The notes under the pieces are model-generated. The model did no database searches. It saw nothing but the letters and a program-made list of their open reading frames with translations, and was not told the DNA's origin. A stretch of 64,000 nt of DNA, from the NCBI GenBank assembly GCA_964598255.1, contig CAZRBA010000064.1:1-64000 (forward strand), given 5' to 3'. Each line of letters starts with the position of its first letter. The stretch's first letter is position 1. Positions 17,449 to 25,717 of this stretch are shown one piece after another. This stretch comes from Caldithrix sp964598255 (GTDB lineage Bacteria > Calditrichota > Calditrichia > Calditrichales > Calditrichaceae). The position numbers and the translations under genes were made by a program.

Positions 17449-18096
17449 ATGATTGCTCGTGATGGTTTACCTGTGATTTTGGGAACGACTATTATTTTGT
17501 TCCTTTTGATTATTTTAGCAGTGCTATTAAAATTTTTTGTTTTGTGGATTATTGTCATTCCTGTGGCTGTTTTATTTGTTTTTAATTTTTTCTTTTTTCG
17601 TGATCCTGAACGGTATTTTGACGGGCCGGCGGAGGTTATAGTTGCCCCGGCCGACGGGAAGGTTATTTTAATTACTCAAGAAGAAGAACCCTATTTTTTA
17701 AAAGGCAAAGCGCAAAAAATCAGTATTTTTATGTCTGTTTTTAATTGCCATGTAAATCGAATTCCGGCAAACGGAACGGTTGATTTTTTAGAGTACAAGA
17801 AAGGTCAGTTTTTAGCGGCTTTTGAGCATCGTACCGGTGAGCTAAACGAACAGCAAATTATCGGCATAACCACCTCTTACGGGAAAATACTATTCAAGCA
17901 AATCGCGGGTTTAATTGCCAGACGCATTGTTTGTAAATTAGAACTGGGGCAAAAGGTGCAGCGTTCTCAGCGTTTTGGTATGATAAAATACGGGTCGCGT
18001 TTGGATATATTTTTGCCAATGGACGTTGAAGTTAAAGTGCGGCTTAACCAAAAAACCCGCGCCGGTGAAACGATTATAGGAGTATTTAGCAAATGA
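17449..18096 (+). CDS. psd: Phosphatidylserine decarboxylase (short form)
   Basis: Makes phosphatidylethanolamine from phosphatidylserine at the inner membrane. The 215-residue protein has an N-terminal double hydrophobic segment, then FFFRDPER and VAPADGKV. FMSVFNCHVNR holds a conserved His. The self-cleavage site is Gly 182-Ser 183 in IKYGSRLD, where Ser becomes the pyruvoyl group. This is the compact proteobacterial/archaeal-like form rather than the longer E. coli type. It overlaps pssA by 4 bp, so both steps of PE synthesis are coupled. Confidence 0.94.
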   Translation: MIARDGLPVILGTTIILFLLIILAVLLKFFVLWIIVIPVAVLFVFNFFFFRDPERYFDGPAEVIVAPADGKVILITQEEEPYFLKGKAQKISIFMSVFNCHVNRIPANGTVDFLEYKKGQFLAAFEHRTGELNEQQIIGITTSYGKILFKQIAGLIARRIVCKLELGQKVQRSQRFGMIKYGSRLDIFLPMDVEVKVRLNQKTRAGETIIGVFSK

Positions 18097-18821
18097 TTAA
18101 AGTACCGCGTACGATTGTTCCCAGTTTTTTTACGATTGCCAATATGTTTTTCGGCTTTTTAGCTGTGCTTTATGCCTTTAATAGTAGCGATTTTGTACGT
18201 TCTTCGTGGCTTATTATTTTGGCTGCCTTTATGGATAGCATGGACGGTCGTGTCGCACGTTTCACCGGTACCAGTAGCAAATTCGGCGTGGAATACGATT
18301 CTTTGGCCGATGTGGTTTCGTTCGGTTTGGCACCGTCGGTATTGATTTATTTGTACTACTTTCATAACTGGGGCACTGTGGGGGTTTTTTTAAGTTTTTT
18401 CCCCTTGCTTTTTGCCAGCATTCGATTGGCGCGTTTTAATGTGGAACTGGAAAGCTTTGAAAAAAAAGCCTTTACCGGATTGCCTTCTCCGGCTTCGGCC
18501 ATTACCATTGCTTCTTATTTTATTTTTGTTGCTGCATATTTTCCTGAACGGGTTTTCCCGAAATATTTGCTTGTGTTGGTGTTAACCGTTTGTATTTTGA
18601 TGGTAAGTACGATTCGGTACGAAGTAATGCCCAAATTAACATTCAAAGGAAATTTGTGGCAGAAAGTCGGCGTTTTAATCGTAATTTTAGTTATTATTCT
18701 TTTAATTATTGCACCCCAAACGTTTATTTTTCCCATGATTCTATTATATGTGGCCAGCGGATTAATTCGTTTTGTCATTCGTTTGGGGCAAGGTAAACGC
18801 TTGGGAGGAAAGGGTATTTAA
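18093..18821 (+). CDS. pssA: CDP-diacylglycerol-serine O-phosphatidyltransferase
   Basis: Integral membrane enzyme of 242 residues that makes phosphatidylserine from CDP-diacylglycerol and serine. The CDP-alcohol phosphotransferase motif D-x2-DG-x2-AR-x8-G-x3-D-x3-D is complete, running from DSMDGRVAR to the Asp of YDSLAD near residues 48-73. The start VPRTIVPSFFTIANMFFGFLAV is typical of the PssA subclass. It provides the substrate for the preceding Psd. Confidence 0.94.
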   Translation: MIKVPRTIVPSFFTIANMFFGFLAVLYAFNSSDFVRSSWLIILAAFMDSMDGRVARFTGTSSKFGVEYDSLADVVSFGLAPSVLIYLYYFHNWGTVGVFLSFFPLLFASIRLARFNVELESFEKKAFTGLPSPASAITIASYFIFVAAYFPERVFPKYLLVLVLTVCILMVSTIRYEVMPKLTFKGNLWQKVGVLIVILVIILLIIAPQTFIFPMILLYVASGLIRFVIRLGQGKRLGGKGI

Positions 18822-18845
18822 TCCATCCCGGTGTTAGGGGACAAG

Positions 18846-19109
18846 ATGAATCGAAAAAATTTTTGGACGATTATTTTGATTATTTTTTTGGGGGCTTTAA
18901 TAGGTTCTGCCCTTGGCGAGCTGGTCGCTTACCTAATTCCTGCCGGTGTGGTTAAAGAATTCTTTCTGAAATCGGCCGTTGCCCAATTTGGCCCGGCTAC
19001 GTTAAATTTGGTTATTCTAACCTTTACATTGGGATTTAGTTTTAAACTGAATGTGATAGGTATTATTGGCATTATTATCGCTGCCTATTTACTCAAATGG
19101 ATAGACTAA
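18846..19109 (+). CDS. DUF4321-type small membrane protein
   Basis: A protein of 87 residues with an N-terminal helix (FWTIILIIFLGALIGSALGE), a short loop, and two more hydrophobic stretches. The GxxxGxxLGE pattern and overall layout fit the DUF4321 family, whose function is unknown. The ATG at 18846 follows TAGGGGA; a GTG five codons earlier is less likely. It lies between pssA and tatA on the same strand. Confidence 0.65.
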   Translation: MNRKNFWTIILIIFLGALIGSALGELVAYLIPAGVVKEFFLKSAVAQFGPATLNLVILTFTLGFSFKLNVIGIIGIIIAAYLLKWID

Positions 19110-19164
19110 ATTTCCCAAAAAGAAACCAAATTTTCGTAAGGGCATTCAACCGGTAGGAAGTGCA

Positions 19165-19285
19165 ATGTTTCGCATAGGAACCAATGAACTATTTAATAAT
19201 TTTAGCAATTATCATTGTACTGTGGACAATAAAAAGAGTTTTAAACTATGGTAAAAACGAATTTAAAGATTCAAAAAACATTTAA
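19165..19285 (+). pseudogene. Frameshifted tatA remnant
   Basis: The first eight codons read MFRIGTNE, nearly the same as the start of the intact tatA 137 bp downstream (MFGIGTGE). A one-base shift then moves the matching sequence into the next frame: the ATG at 19184 opens a 33-codon frame whose YLIILAIIIVLW hydrophobic helix, KR-V-L hinge and NEFKDSKN ending mirror tatA's ELLIILFIILLVF, KKLPEL and REFKKATS. AGGAAG precedes the first ATG. It could alternatively be a tiny functional membrane peptide. Confidence 0.6.
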
Positions 19286-19301
19286 CCGATGAGGTGAAAT
19301 T

Positions 19302-19556
19302 ATGTTTGGCATAGGAACAGGCGAATTATTAATCATTTTATTTATTATTCTTTTAGTGTTCGGATCAAAAAAATTGCCGGAATTAGCTCAGGGATTGGGG
19401 CGTGGTATTCGGGAATTCAAAAAAGCCACCAGCGAAATCGAAGAAGAACTGGATCTCAATAAACCTTTGGAAACCACACATCACGAATCCCAAAAAGAAA
19501 AAGTACAACACAAAGAAAACGAAGAATCCGCATCACAAAAATCGGAAAGCGAATAG
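19302..19556 (+). CDS. tatA: Sec-independent translocase protein TatA
   Basis: An 84-residue twin-arginine translocase component: one N-terminal transmembrane helix (GELLIILFIILLVFGSKKLPEL), the FGSKKLPEL hinge, the amphipathic helix AQGLGRGIREFKKA, and a Lys/Glu/Ser-rich acidic tail. GAGGTG precedes the ATG. Likely substrates in this window are the molybdoenzyme at 53.7 kb and the Rieske protein at 59.4 kb, both with twin-arginine motifs. No tatC was seen here. Confidence 0.94.
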   Translation: MFGIGTGELLIILFIILLVFGSKKLPELAQGLGRGIREFKKATSEIEEELDLNKPLETTHHESQKEKVQHKENEESASQKSESE

Positions 19557-19565
19557 TTATTGCCC

Positions 19566-20978
19566 ATGCGTATCAGGGATATTCACGAGAGTGTTTTACA
19601 GGGAAAGCAGACGGTTGAGTCGCGGGTAAAAAATGCCTTGACCAACATCGAGCAAAATAAAAATCTAAACGCCTTTACGCAGGTTTATGCAGAAGAGGCC
19701 CTACGGCAGGCGCAGGAAACGGATCGAAAAATTGCGCAGGGGCAAAGCGTGGGAGCGCTTGCCGGGATTATGATTGCCGTTAAAGATAATATTAATATTA
19801 AGAATCATAAAACTACCTGCGCCAGTAAAATTCTGCAAAATTTTAATGCCCCATTTAATGCCACGGTGATCGAACGGCTTAAGGCAGCCGATGCCATATT
19901 GATCGGAAAGACCAATATGGATGAGTTTGCCATGGGTTCTTCCAGTGAAAATTCGGTCTTTGGTCCGGTCAAAAATCCTATTGATCCCGGGCGTGTTGCC
20001 GGTGGCTCCAGCGGAGGTTCTGCGGTTGCTTTGGCTATTGGTGCTTGTGATGTGGCTCTGGGCAGCGAGACAGGGGGCTCCATTCGCCAACCGGCTTCTT
20101 TTACGGGGCTTTTGGGACTTAAGCCTACTTACGGCCGTATTTCGCGTTACGGTTTGGTGGCCTACGCCTCGTCGCTCGATCAAATTGGGGTTTTTGCCAA
20201 TTCGTCCGAAGATATGGCGTATGTTTTACCTTACCTTGCTGGGCCAGACCCGCACGATTCCACCTCGTCCGATCAACCGGTTCCTGATTATTGGTCATTA
20301 TGCCAACGCGATATAGAAGGAATGAAGATCGGGCTACCCGAAGAGTATTTTGCTTCTGGGCTCGACCCCGAAATCAAAACAAAAATTTTAGCCGTGGCAG
20401 ACCGCTTAAAAGCGGCAGGTGCTCGGGTTGAGTGGATGCATTTACCATTAACGAAATACGCGATTGCCGCTTATTACATCATTGCCACGGCCGAGGCTTC
20501 TTCTAATTTGGCTCGGTACGAAGGCGTACGTTACGGGTATCGGGCTGTAAAGGCCGATGATTTGAACGAAATGTACGAAATTACCCGTAGCGAAGGTTTC
20601 GGAGAAGAAGTTAAGCGGCGTATTTTACTGGGAACCTATGTATTGTCCGCAGGATATTACGATGCCTATTACAAAAAAGCCATGCAGGTGCGTCGGCTTA
20701 TTCAGGAAGAGATGTTTGCCGCTTTAAAGGAATACGATGCGTTAATTACACCGACCACACCCACCACGGCATTTAAATTAGGCGAAAAAATCGAAGATCC
20801 TTTAACCATGTATTTAATGGATATTTACACGGTAACGGCTAATTTGGCCGGTATTTGTGCCTTGAACGTTCCCGCAGGCAGGCATTCAGACGGCTTGCCT
20901 ATTGGGCTTCAAATATTGTCGGCAACGTTTAAGGAAGAAGTGCTATTACAAATTGCCCATAAAATAGAGCAATTTTAA
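19566..20978 (+). CDS. gatA: Asp/Glu-tRNA amidotransferase subunit A
   Basis: Amidase-signature subunit of 470 residues that releases ammonia from glutamine for converting Glu-tRNA(Gln)/Asp-tRNA(Asn). The Lys of IAVKDNIN, the Ser of GGSSGGSA and the Ser of GSETGGSIRQPASF form the Ser-cisSer-Lys triad. The signature NMDEFAMGSSSENSVFGP is complete. The start ATG at 19566 is preferred to a TTG two codons earlier. It pairs with gatB downstream; gatC is not in the window. Confidence 0.96.
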   Translation: MRIRDIHESVLQGKQTVESRVKNALTNIEQNKNLNAFTQVYAEEALRQAQETDRKIAQGQSVGALAGIMIAVKDNINIKNHKTTCASKILQNFNAPFNATVIERLKAADAILIGKTNMDEFAMGSSSENSVFGPVKNPIDPGRVAGGSSGGSAVALAIGACDVALGSETGGSIRQPASFTGLLGLKPTYGRISRYGLVAYASSLDQIGVFANSSEDMAYVLPYLAGPDPHDSTSSDQPVPDYWSLCQRDIEGMKIGLPEEYFASGLDPEIKTKILAVADRLKAAGARVEWMHLPLTKYAIAAYYIIATAEASSNLARYEGVRYGYRAVKADDLNEMYEITRSEGFGEEVKRRILLGTYVLSAGYYDAYYKKAMQVRRLIQEEMFAALKEYDALITPTTPTTAFKLGEKIEDPLTMYLMDIYTVTANLAGICALNVPAGRHSDGLPIGLQILSATFKEEVLLQIAHKIEQF

Positions 20979-21010
20979 TTTAGAAAAACTAACCCCCAAT
21001 TAAAGGTATT

Positions 21011-22450
21011 ATGGAATACGAAGCAGTTATCGGACTGGAAGTTCATACGCAACTTTTGACAGAAAGCAAAATTTTTTGCGGTTGTAGCACGCGGTTTGGA
21101 GCCGAGCCCAACTCTCAAACGTGTCCTGTTTGCCTCGGAATGCCCGGGACTTTACCGGTTTTAAATAAAAAAGTGGTGGAATTTGCCGTATTGCTGGGTC
21201 TGGCCACTCATTCGGAAATTCGGCGCAATAATCGATTTGCACGAAAAAATTATTTTTATCCCGATTTACCCAAAGGCTATCAAATTTCTCAGTTTGAAGA
21301 ACCGATATGCGAACACGGATATGTTGAAATTGAGACAGAAAGCGGAAAAAAACGCGTGGGGTTGATTCGCATCCACATGGAAGAAGATGCCGGTAAATCG
21401 GTTCACAATGAGGAATATGTTAGCGAAAACGAAACGTTGATCGATTTAAATCGCTGCGGAATGCCGTTGTTGGAAATTGTCAGCGCACCCGATTTGCGCT
21501 CTCCGGCCGAAGCGGTTGCCTATTTAGGTAAATTGCGTCAATTGGTACGCTATTTGGGCATTAGTGATGGCAATATGGAAGAAGGAAGTTTTCGCTGCGA
21601 TGCAAATATCAGTGTGCGTCCAAAAGGACAAAAGACTTTTGGCACGCGTACCGAATTAAAGAACATGAATTCCTTTAGTCACGTGCAAAAAGCGTTAGAA
21701 TTTGAGATCAATCGGCAAATCGAACTGCTAAAAAACGGTCGGCAGGTGGAGCAACAAACTCTGCTTTGGGATGTTCAAAAAAACGAGGCGCGTCCCATGC
21801 GCGGAAAAGAAGAATCGCACGATTATCGTTATTTTCCCGAGCCCGACCTGGTGCCGGTTTCCATCGATTTGCCATGGTTTGAAGCCATTCGCTCCCGGTT
21901 GCCGGAATTGCCGGATGAAAAGGCAAAACGTTTTAAAAAGCGTTATGCATTGCCGGATTACGATATTGCCATTCTTACAGAGAGTCGCTCTATGGCCGAT
22001 TATTTTGAACAGGTAGCCGCACATTTTGGCAACTATAAAATGATTAGCAATTGGATGTTGGGCGAGGTATCTCGCACATTAAATGAGCGTAAAGTTTCCA
22101 TTGACACTTTTCCGATTTCCGCGGAAAAATTGGCTTCTTTATTAAAGGCTATTGCGGCGAACGTTATCAGCACAAGTGCGGCAAAAAAGGTTTTTGATTT
22201 TTTGCTCAAACACAATTTTACCGTTGATCAGGCAATAGAGAAACTTGGCTTAAAACAAATATCGGACACGAATGAGATCGAAGCGTTTGTTGAGCGTGTA
22301 ATTAAAGAAAATCCTATGGAGGTAAAAGCATATCGTCAGGGAAAGACCAAGGTGATCGGATTTTTGGTGGGGCAAGTAATGCGTATTTCCAAAGGGAAAG
22401 CCAATCCGCAAATGGTTAACCAATTGTTGCGCAAAAAAATGGATGGTTAA
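21011..22450 (+). CDS. gatB: Asp/Glu-tRNA amidotransferase subunit B
   Basis: Kinase/transamidase subunit of 479 residues. The start YEAVIGLEVHTQLLT is diagnostic. A CGCS...CPVC zinc site follows at residues about 24-45, then YFYPDLPKGYQISQ. The helical and YqeY-like tail domain (LLKAIAANVISTSAAKKVF, ending in NPQMVNQLLRKKM) is present. It is 32 bp behind gatA, and its stop codon overlaps a possible start of the next gene. Confidence 0.97.
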   Translation: MEYEAVIGLEVHTQLLTESKIFCGCSTRFGAEPNSQTCPVCLGMPGTLPVLNKKVVEFAVLLGLATHSEIRRNNRFARKNYFYPDLPKGYQISQFEEPICEHGYVEIETESGKKRVGLIRIHMEEDAGKSVHNEEYVSENETLIDLNRCGMPLLEIVSAPDLRSPAEAVAYLGKLRQLVRYLGISDGNMEEGSFRCDANISVRPKGQKTFGTRTELKNMNSFSHVQKALEFEINRQIELLKNGRQVEQQTLLWDVQKNEARPMRGKEESHDYRYFPEPDLVPVSIDLPWFEAIRSRLPELPDEKAKRFKKRYALPDYDIAILTESRSMADYFEQVAAHFGNYKMISNWMLGEVSRTLNERKVSIDTFPISAEKLASLLKAIAANVISTSAAKKVFDFLLKHNFTVDQAIEKLGLKQISDTNEIEAFVERVIKENPMEVKAYRQGKTKVIGFLVGQVMRISKGKANPQMVNQLLRKKMDG

Positions 22451-22955
22451 TTCCATGCAAGCGCGTGAGGGAGAACACCCGTTCGGGGCTTACGGCCAAA
22501 AAATTGTAGTGTTGTTTTTTTTTGCAGGGTGGGCAGGCGATTCGTTTTTATTACATTTCTTTTTGCCCTCGAAGCCAAGAATTCCCTGGGTTGTGCACGG
22601 TGTTTTAGTTGTGGTTTTGTTTGGCATTGCTTCGATTTTTATTATAGACGGGCATCGAGTTTTTACTCAAGGTAACAAAGCAGGAAACTTGATAACCGAC
22701 GGTACGTTTCGTTTTACACGCCATCCCGGTTATCTTGGTCGGCTTGTTTTATTTTTGGCTTTATCTTTACTTACCATGTCTATGTTCTCATTAATACTGC
22801 TTGTGTTTATCTTTTTTTATTATGATTTTCTTGCTCGTTATGAAGAAAAATATTTGTATTTAAAATTCGGTGAGAGGTATCTTACTTATTGGAAGAAAAC
22901 TCCGAAGTGGTTATTCTTTAGAAAACGTTTAAAAACGTTAGGCAAATCGTTCTAA
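22443..22955 (+). CDS. ICMT/PEMT-type membrane methyltransferase
   Basis: Membrane protein of 170 residues with about four transmembrane segments and the C-terminal signature of the isoprenylcysteine carboxyl methyltransferase/phospholipid methyltransferase superfamily: DGTFRFTRHPGYLGRLV, then LARYEEKYLYLKFGERYLTYW. The RHP and the EE pair contribute to SAM binding in that family. The substrate is unknown; a lipid or quinone-like acceptor is plausible beside the UbiA-type gene 770 bp downstream. The start may be 22443, overlapping gatB, or the ATG at 22455. Confidence 0.8.
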   Translation: MVNSMQAREGEHPFGAYGQKIVVLFFFAGWAGDSFLLHFFLPSKPRIPWVVHGVLVVVLFGIASIFIIDGHRVFTQGNKAGNLITDGTFRFTRHPGYLGRLVLFLALSLLTMSMFSLILLVFIFFYYDFLARYEEKYLYLKFGERYLTYWKKTPKWLFFRKRLKTLGKSF

Positions 22956-22970
22956 GGCAGGGAGGAAGTG

Positions 22971-23723
22971 ATGCAAATACCGTGGCGGTGGCAGCGGATT
23001 ATTATGGGAATATTTGCTTTTTTTTCGGTGGGATTTACCACCATTCATGCTCAGGATTCGACGAAGGCACCGTTGTTAGGCATTAAACCGAATTGGTTGC
23101 GGCTTGCTCCGTTAACCTTAACCGGCGATTCTTTGCGTTTGCAGATGAATTATCTCAAACATAAAAAGCTTCCTTCCGATATAATCGATTTACATGAATA
23201 TATGCCGCGCAATCATTTGTTTTGGGATTATCGCGAAAGCTCCTATTATACGCCATGGTATGTTAAAGAAAAAATAGCGCGCATTATGGACCGGCCAATG
23301 CCAGGCGAAGTATTTCCTATTTTTCCTTTAGCCTTGATCGCAGCTAAAATTGCCTTAAATCGTCTGGTTATTGATAAGATGATAAGGATAAAAGCGGAAG
23401 ATTATCTGCTTTCTAAAAGATACTGGCCCATATTAAGGGCCATTTGGAAAAAACATCCGCAGACAGCCTTTGAGTTATATAAGATAAAAGAAATTCAAAA
23501 AGGCCGGACCTTGGAAACCCTAAAAAATGATTTGGCTTTTTTGGTTGACCGTAGGTTATTAAAGCCGAAAAATCTTGATGATCAGCCCACTCTTTATTTT
23601 CCTGCACAGTCCCGCGGAAAAGCGATTGAACTGTTGGATAAAGCATTACAAGACGATCGATATACCTTATTGCAAAAAAAACAGTGGATTGATTTTCGAA
23701 ATTATTTAATAAACAGCGACTAA
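22971..23723 (+). CDS. Secreted protein of unknown function
   Basis: Not recognised. It has 250 residues and a clear N-terminal signal peptide (RIIMGIFAFFSVGFTTIHAQ, predicted cleavage after HAQ). The mature protein is rich in aromatic and basic residues, with WDYRESSYYTPWYVKEKIARIM near residue 85, a hydrophobic patch at 115-125 (FPIFPLALIAAKIAL) and a mostly helical C-terminal half. GGAGG lies 5 bp before the ATG at 22971. It ends 2 bp before the UbiA-type gene and is surely co-transcribed with it. Confidence 0.75.
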   Translation: MQIPWRWQRIIMGIFAFFSVGFTTIHAQDSTKAPLLGIKPNWLRLAPLTLTGDSLRLQMNYLKHKKLPSDIIDLHEYMPRNHLFWDYRESSYYTPWYVKEKIARIMDRPMPGEVFPIFPLALIAAKIALNRLVIDKMIRIKAEDYLLSKRYWPILRAIWKKHPQTAFELYKIKEIQKGRTLETLKNDLAFLVDRRLLKPKNLDDQPTLYFPAQSRGKAIELLDKALQDDRYTLLQKKQWIDFRNYLINSD

Positions 23724-23725
23724 AA

Positions 23726-24562
23726 ATGTTACGACATGTGCGTTATTTTTGGGCGTTAAGCCGTCCGTTAAATGTAATTATTACATTTATCACCATTTGG
23801 ATTGCCGCTTTTATTTCACCAGCATTCCATTTAAGCGGCCAATTGATTATGGCTTCGGTAATAGCCGCGCTTATTGCCGCTGGGGCTAATATTATTAACG
23901 ATATATTCGATCTCGAGATAGACCGAATTAACAAGCCCAAGCGTCTTTTGCCAGCCGGGAAAGTTACAGCAAAAGAAGCCTGGTTGTATTTTTTTATTGC
24001 CTACGGTTTGGCTTTTTTGCTCTCTTTTTTTTGCAACGGAACTATGTTGGTAATTGCCTTGGTTATCGCGGTTTTGTTGATTTTGTACAGCGCCCGTTTA
24101 AAGCGCACTGTTTTGTGGGGAAATATCACGGTAAGCATGGCTTCGGCCATGGCTTTTATTTACGGAGCCCTTAGTGTCGGTGATTTGCGTTCTGGAATTA
24201 TTCCGGCGGTTTTTGCTTTCTTTTTTCATTTAGGCAGGGAAATTATTAAGGATATGCAAGATTTGGAGGGAGATTTACACCAGAAGACGATTACTTTTCC
24301 CGGCCGTTTCGGATTAAAGGCATCGGTGGCTTTGATCAATGCTCTTTTTATTTTTTTGATAATTCTGACTGCGGTGCCGTATATTCTTAATATTTACGGT
24401 ATTATCTATTGGCGAATTGTATTGTTTGGCGTGGATTCGGTTTTGTTGTTTAGCTGTGTTTACCTTTGGTTCCGGCATGATCCGATTAGCTTGGGGCGTA
24501 TTAGTCATTTGCTTAAATTAGATATGCTGGTAGGTTTGGCCGCTATTTATTTCGGAGTATAG
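23726..24562 (+). CDS. UbiA-family prenyltransferase, DGGGP synthase-like
   Basis: Membrane prenyltransferase of 278 residues with about eight or nine helices. The first Asp-rich motif is NDIFDLEIDRINKPKRLLPAG near residue 65 and the second is REIIKDMQDLEGD near residue 172. Family knowledge: the IDRINKPxRxxPxG form is characteristic of geranylgeranylglyceryl-phosphate geranylgeranyltransferases of archaea and their FCB-group homologues, and is unlike MenA or UbiA proper. If correct it would attach a polyprenyl chain to a glycerol-phosphate ether. The exact substrate is inference; the fold is secure. Confidence 0.85.
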   Translation: MLRHVRYFWALSRPLNVIITFITIWIAAFISPAFHLSGQLIMASVIAALIAAGANIINDIFDLEIDRINKPKRLLPAGKVTAKEAWLYFFIAYGLAFLLSFFCNGTMLVIALVIAVLLILYSARLKRTVLWGNITVSMASAMAFIYGALSVGDLRSGIIPAVFAFFFHLGREIIKDMQDLEGDLHQKTITFPGRFGLKASVALINALFIFLIILTAVPYILNIYGIIYWRIVLFGVDSVLLFSCVYLWFRHDPISLGRISHLLKLDMLVGLAAIYFGV

Positions 24563-24569
24563 GATTGTA

Positions 24570-25181
24570 ATGGTTACGCATTTAATTAATAATTTGGAAG
24601 GGTTGGAAATTATTCTGGCATCATCTTCCCCGCGGCGTTATGCTTTACTGAAGCAAATGGGGTTGAAGTTTAGCGTTATTCCCAGTAATGCGGAAGAAGA
24701 TCATAAATTACCTACCGATTTTGAGGATTTAGTACAAAGGAATGCTATGAATAAGGGCATGGCGGTTGCGCAGAGATATCCGGATGCATTAGTAATTAGT
24801 GCGGATACGGTAGTGGTAACGGAAAATACGATTATGGGGAAACCTAAAAACAAGGAAGATGCTTTCCGTATGCTACAAGCCTTAAGCGGCCGAACACATC
24901 GTGTATATACGGGAATAGGAATATTTTGGCAACGACACGAACAGAAAATTTTAGATGCCGTTTGTACCAAAGTTCGTTTTCGCAGTTTGAGCGAAGAGGA
25001 AATTCGAGCTTATATTAATACCGGCGAACCTTTTGACAAGGCTGGTGGTTACGGGATTCAGGGGCAGGGTGCTTTGCTGGTGGAAGGCATAGAAGGGTGT
25101 TATTATAATGTCGTAGGGTTACCGGTGGCCAAGTTGTTTGTTATGCTTAAAGCGTTCATGAGGCGTTTTTCAGTTTCATAA
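24570..25181 (+). CDS. maf: Maf-type nucleotide pyrophosphatase
   Basis: House-cleaning enzyme of 203 residues that hydrolyses non-canonical or TTP/UTP-type nucleotides to monophosphates. Landmarks are ILASSSPRRYALL at the start, ISADTVV with the catalytic Asp, GKPKNKEDAFRMLQALSGRTHRVYTG, and DKAGGYGIQG. Length is normal. It follows the UbiA-type gene by 7 bp in the same transcription unit. Confidence 0.94.
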   Translation: MVTHLINNLEGLEIILASSSPRRYALLKQMGLKFSVIPSNAEEDHKLPTDFEDLVQRNAMNKGMAVAQRYPDALVISADTVVVTENTIMGKPKNKEDAFRMLQALSGRTHRVYTGIGIFWQRHEQKILDAVCTKVRFRSLSEEEIRAYINTGEPFDKAGGYGIQGQGALLVEGIEGCYYNVVGLPVAKLFVMLKAFMRRFSVS

Positions 25182-25199
25182 ATTCAAGGATGAATTTAC

Positions 25200-25559
25200 A
25201 TGGAAAAAAGAATTTTAATGATTGATGACGATCCCCACATGCATCGGATTGTGGGTATTTATTTAAAGAACAAAGCATTCAAAATTGTAAATGTACAGAG
25301 CGCACGTTTTGCTTTGCATAAATTGCAAGAAGAGCATTTTGATCTTATCCTTTCGGATATTCAGATGCCTGGCATGGATGGTATTGAGCTGATAAAAACG
25401 ATTCGTGCAAAATTTCCGAATTTGCCGGTAATTGTTTTGTCGGCTTTTGATACGGATAAATTTAAGGATGATTTCAAAACATTTGAGCATTTGGAGATTA
25501 TTGCCAAACCTTTTGATCAAGATACTTTGTTGCGAATAATCGAGCGAAGTTTACAGTAA
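25200..25559 (+). CDS. Stand-alone response regulator receiver
   Basis: CheY-like single-domain receiver of 119 residues. The acidic pocket is MIDDDP, the phosphoacceptor is Asp 53 in ILSDIQMPGMDG, the switch Ser is in IVLSAF and the Lys in IIAKPF. There is no output domain, so it must act by protein contact. It lies 18 bp after maf, and no partner kinase is adjacent. Confidence 0.92.
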   Translation: MEKRILMIDDDPHMHRIVGIYLKNKAFKIVNVQSARFALHKLQEEHFDLILSDIQMPGMDGIELIKTIRAKFPNLPVIVLSAFDTDKFKDDFKTFEHLEIIAKPFDQDTLLRIIERSLQ

Positions 25560-25717
25560 GATTAGGTAAATATTGGTGTTGTGTTTTTGCTATTTATTCA
25601 CTTAATCGAACAAAGGCCTAAGCAAGCCGGGCATAACTGCTAAGAGTCGCTTTAATCTTAACTATTTGTTTGCCCGAAAGGATAGCGAACAAAACAATTT
25701 TCGGGAACGTATGTATT

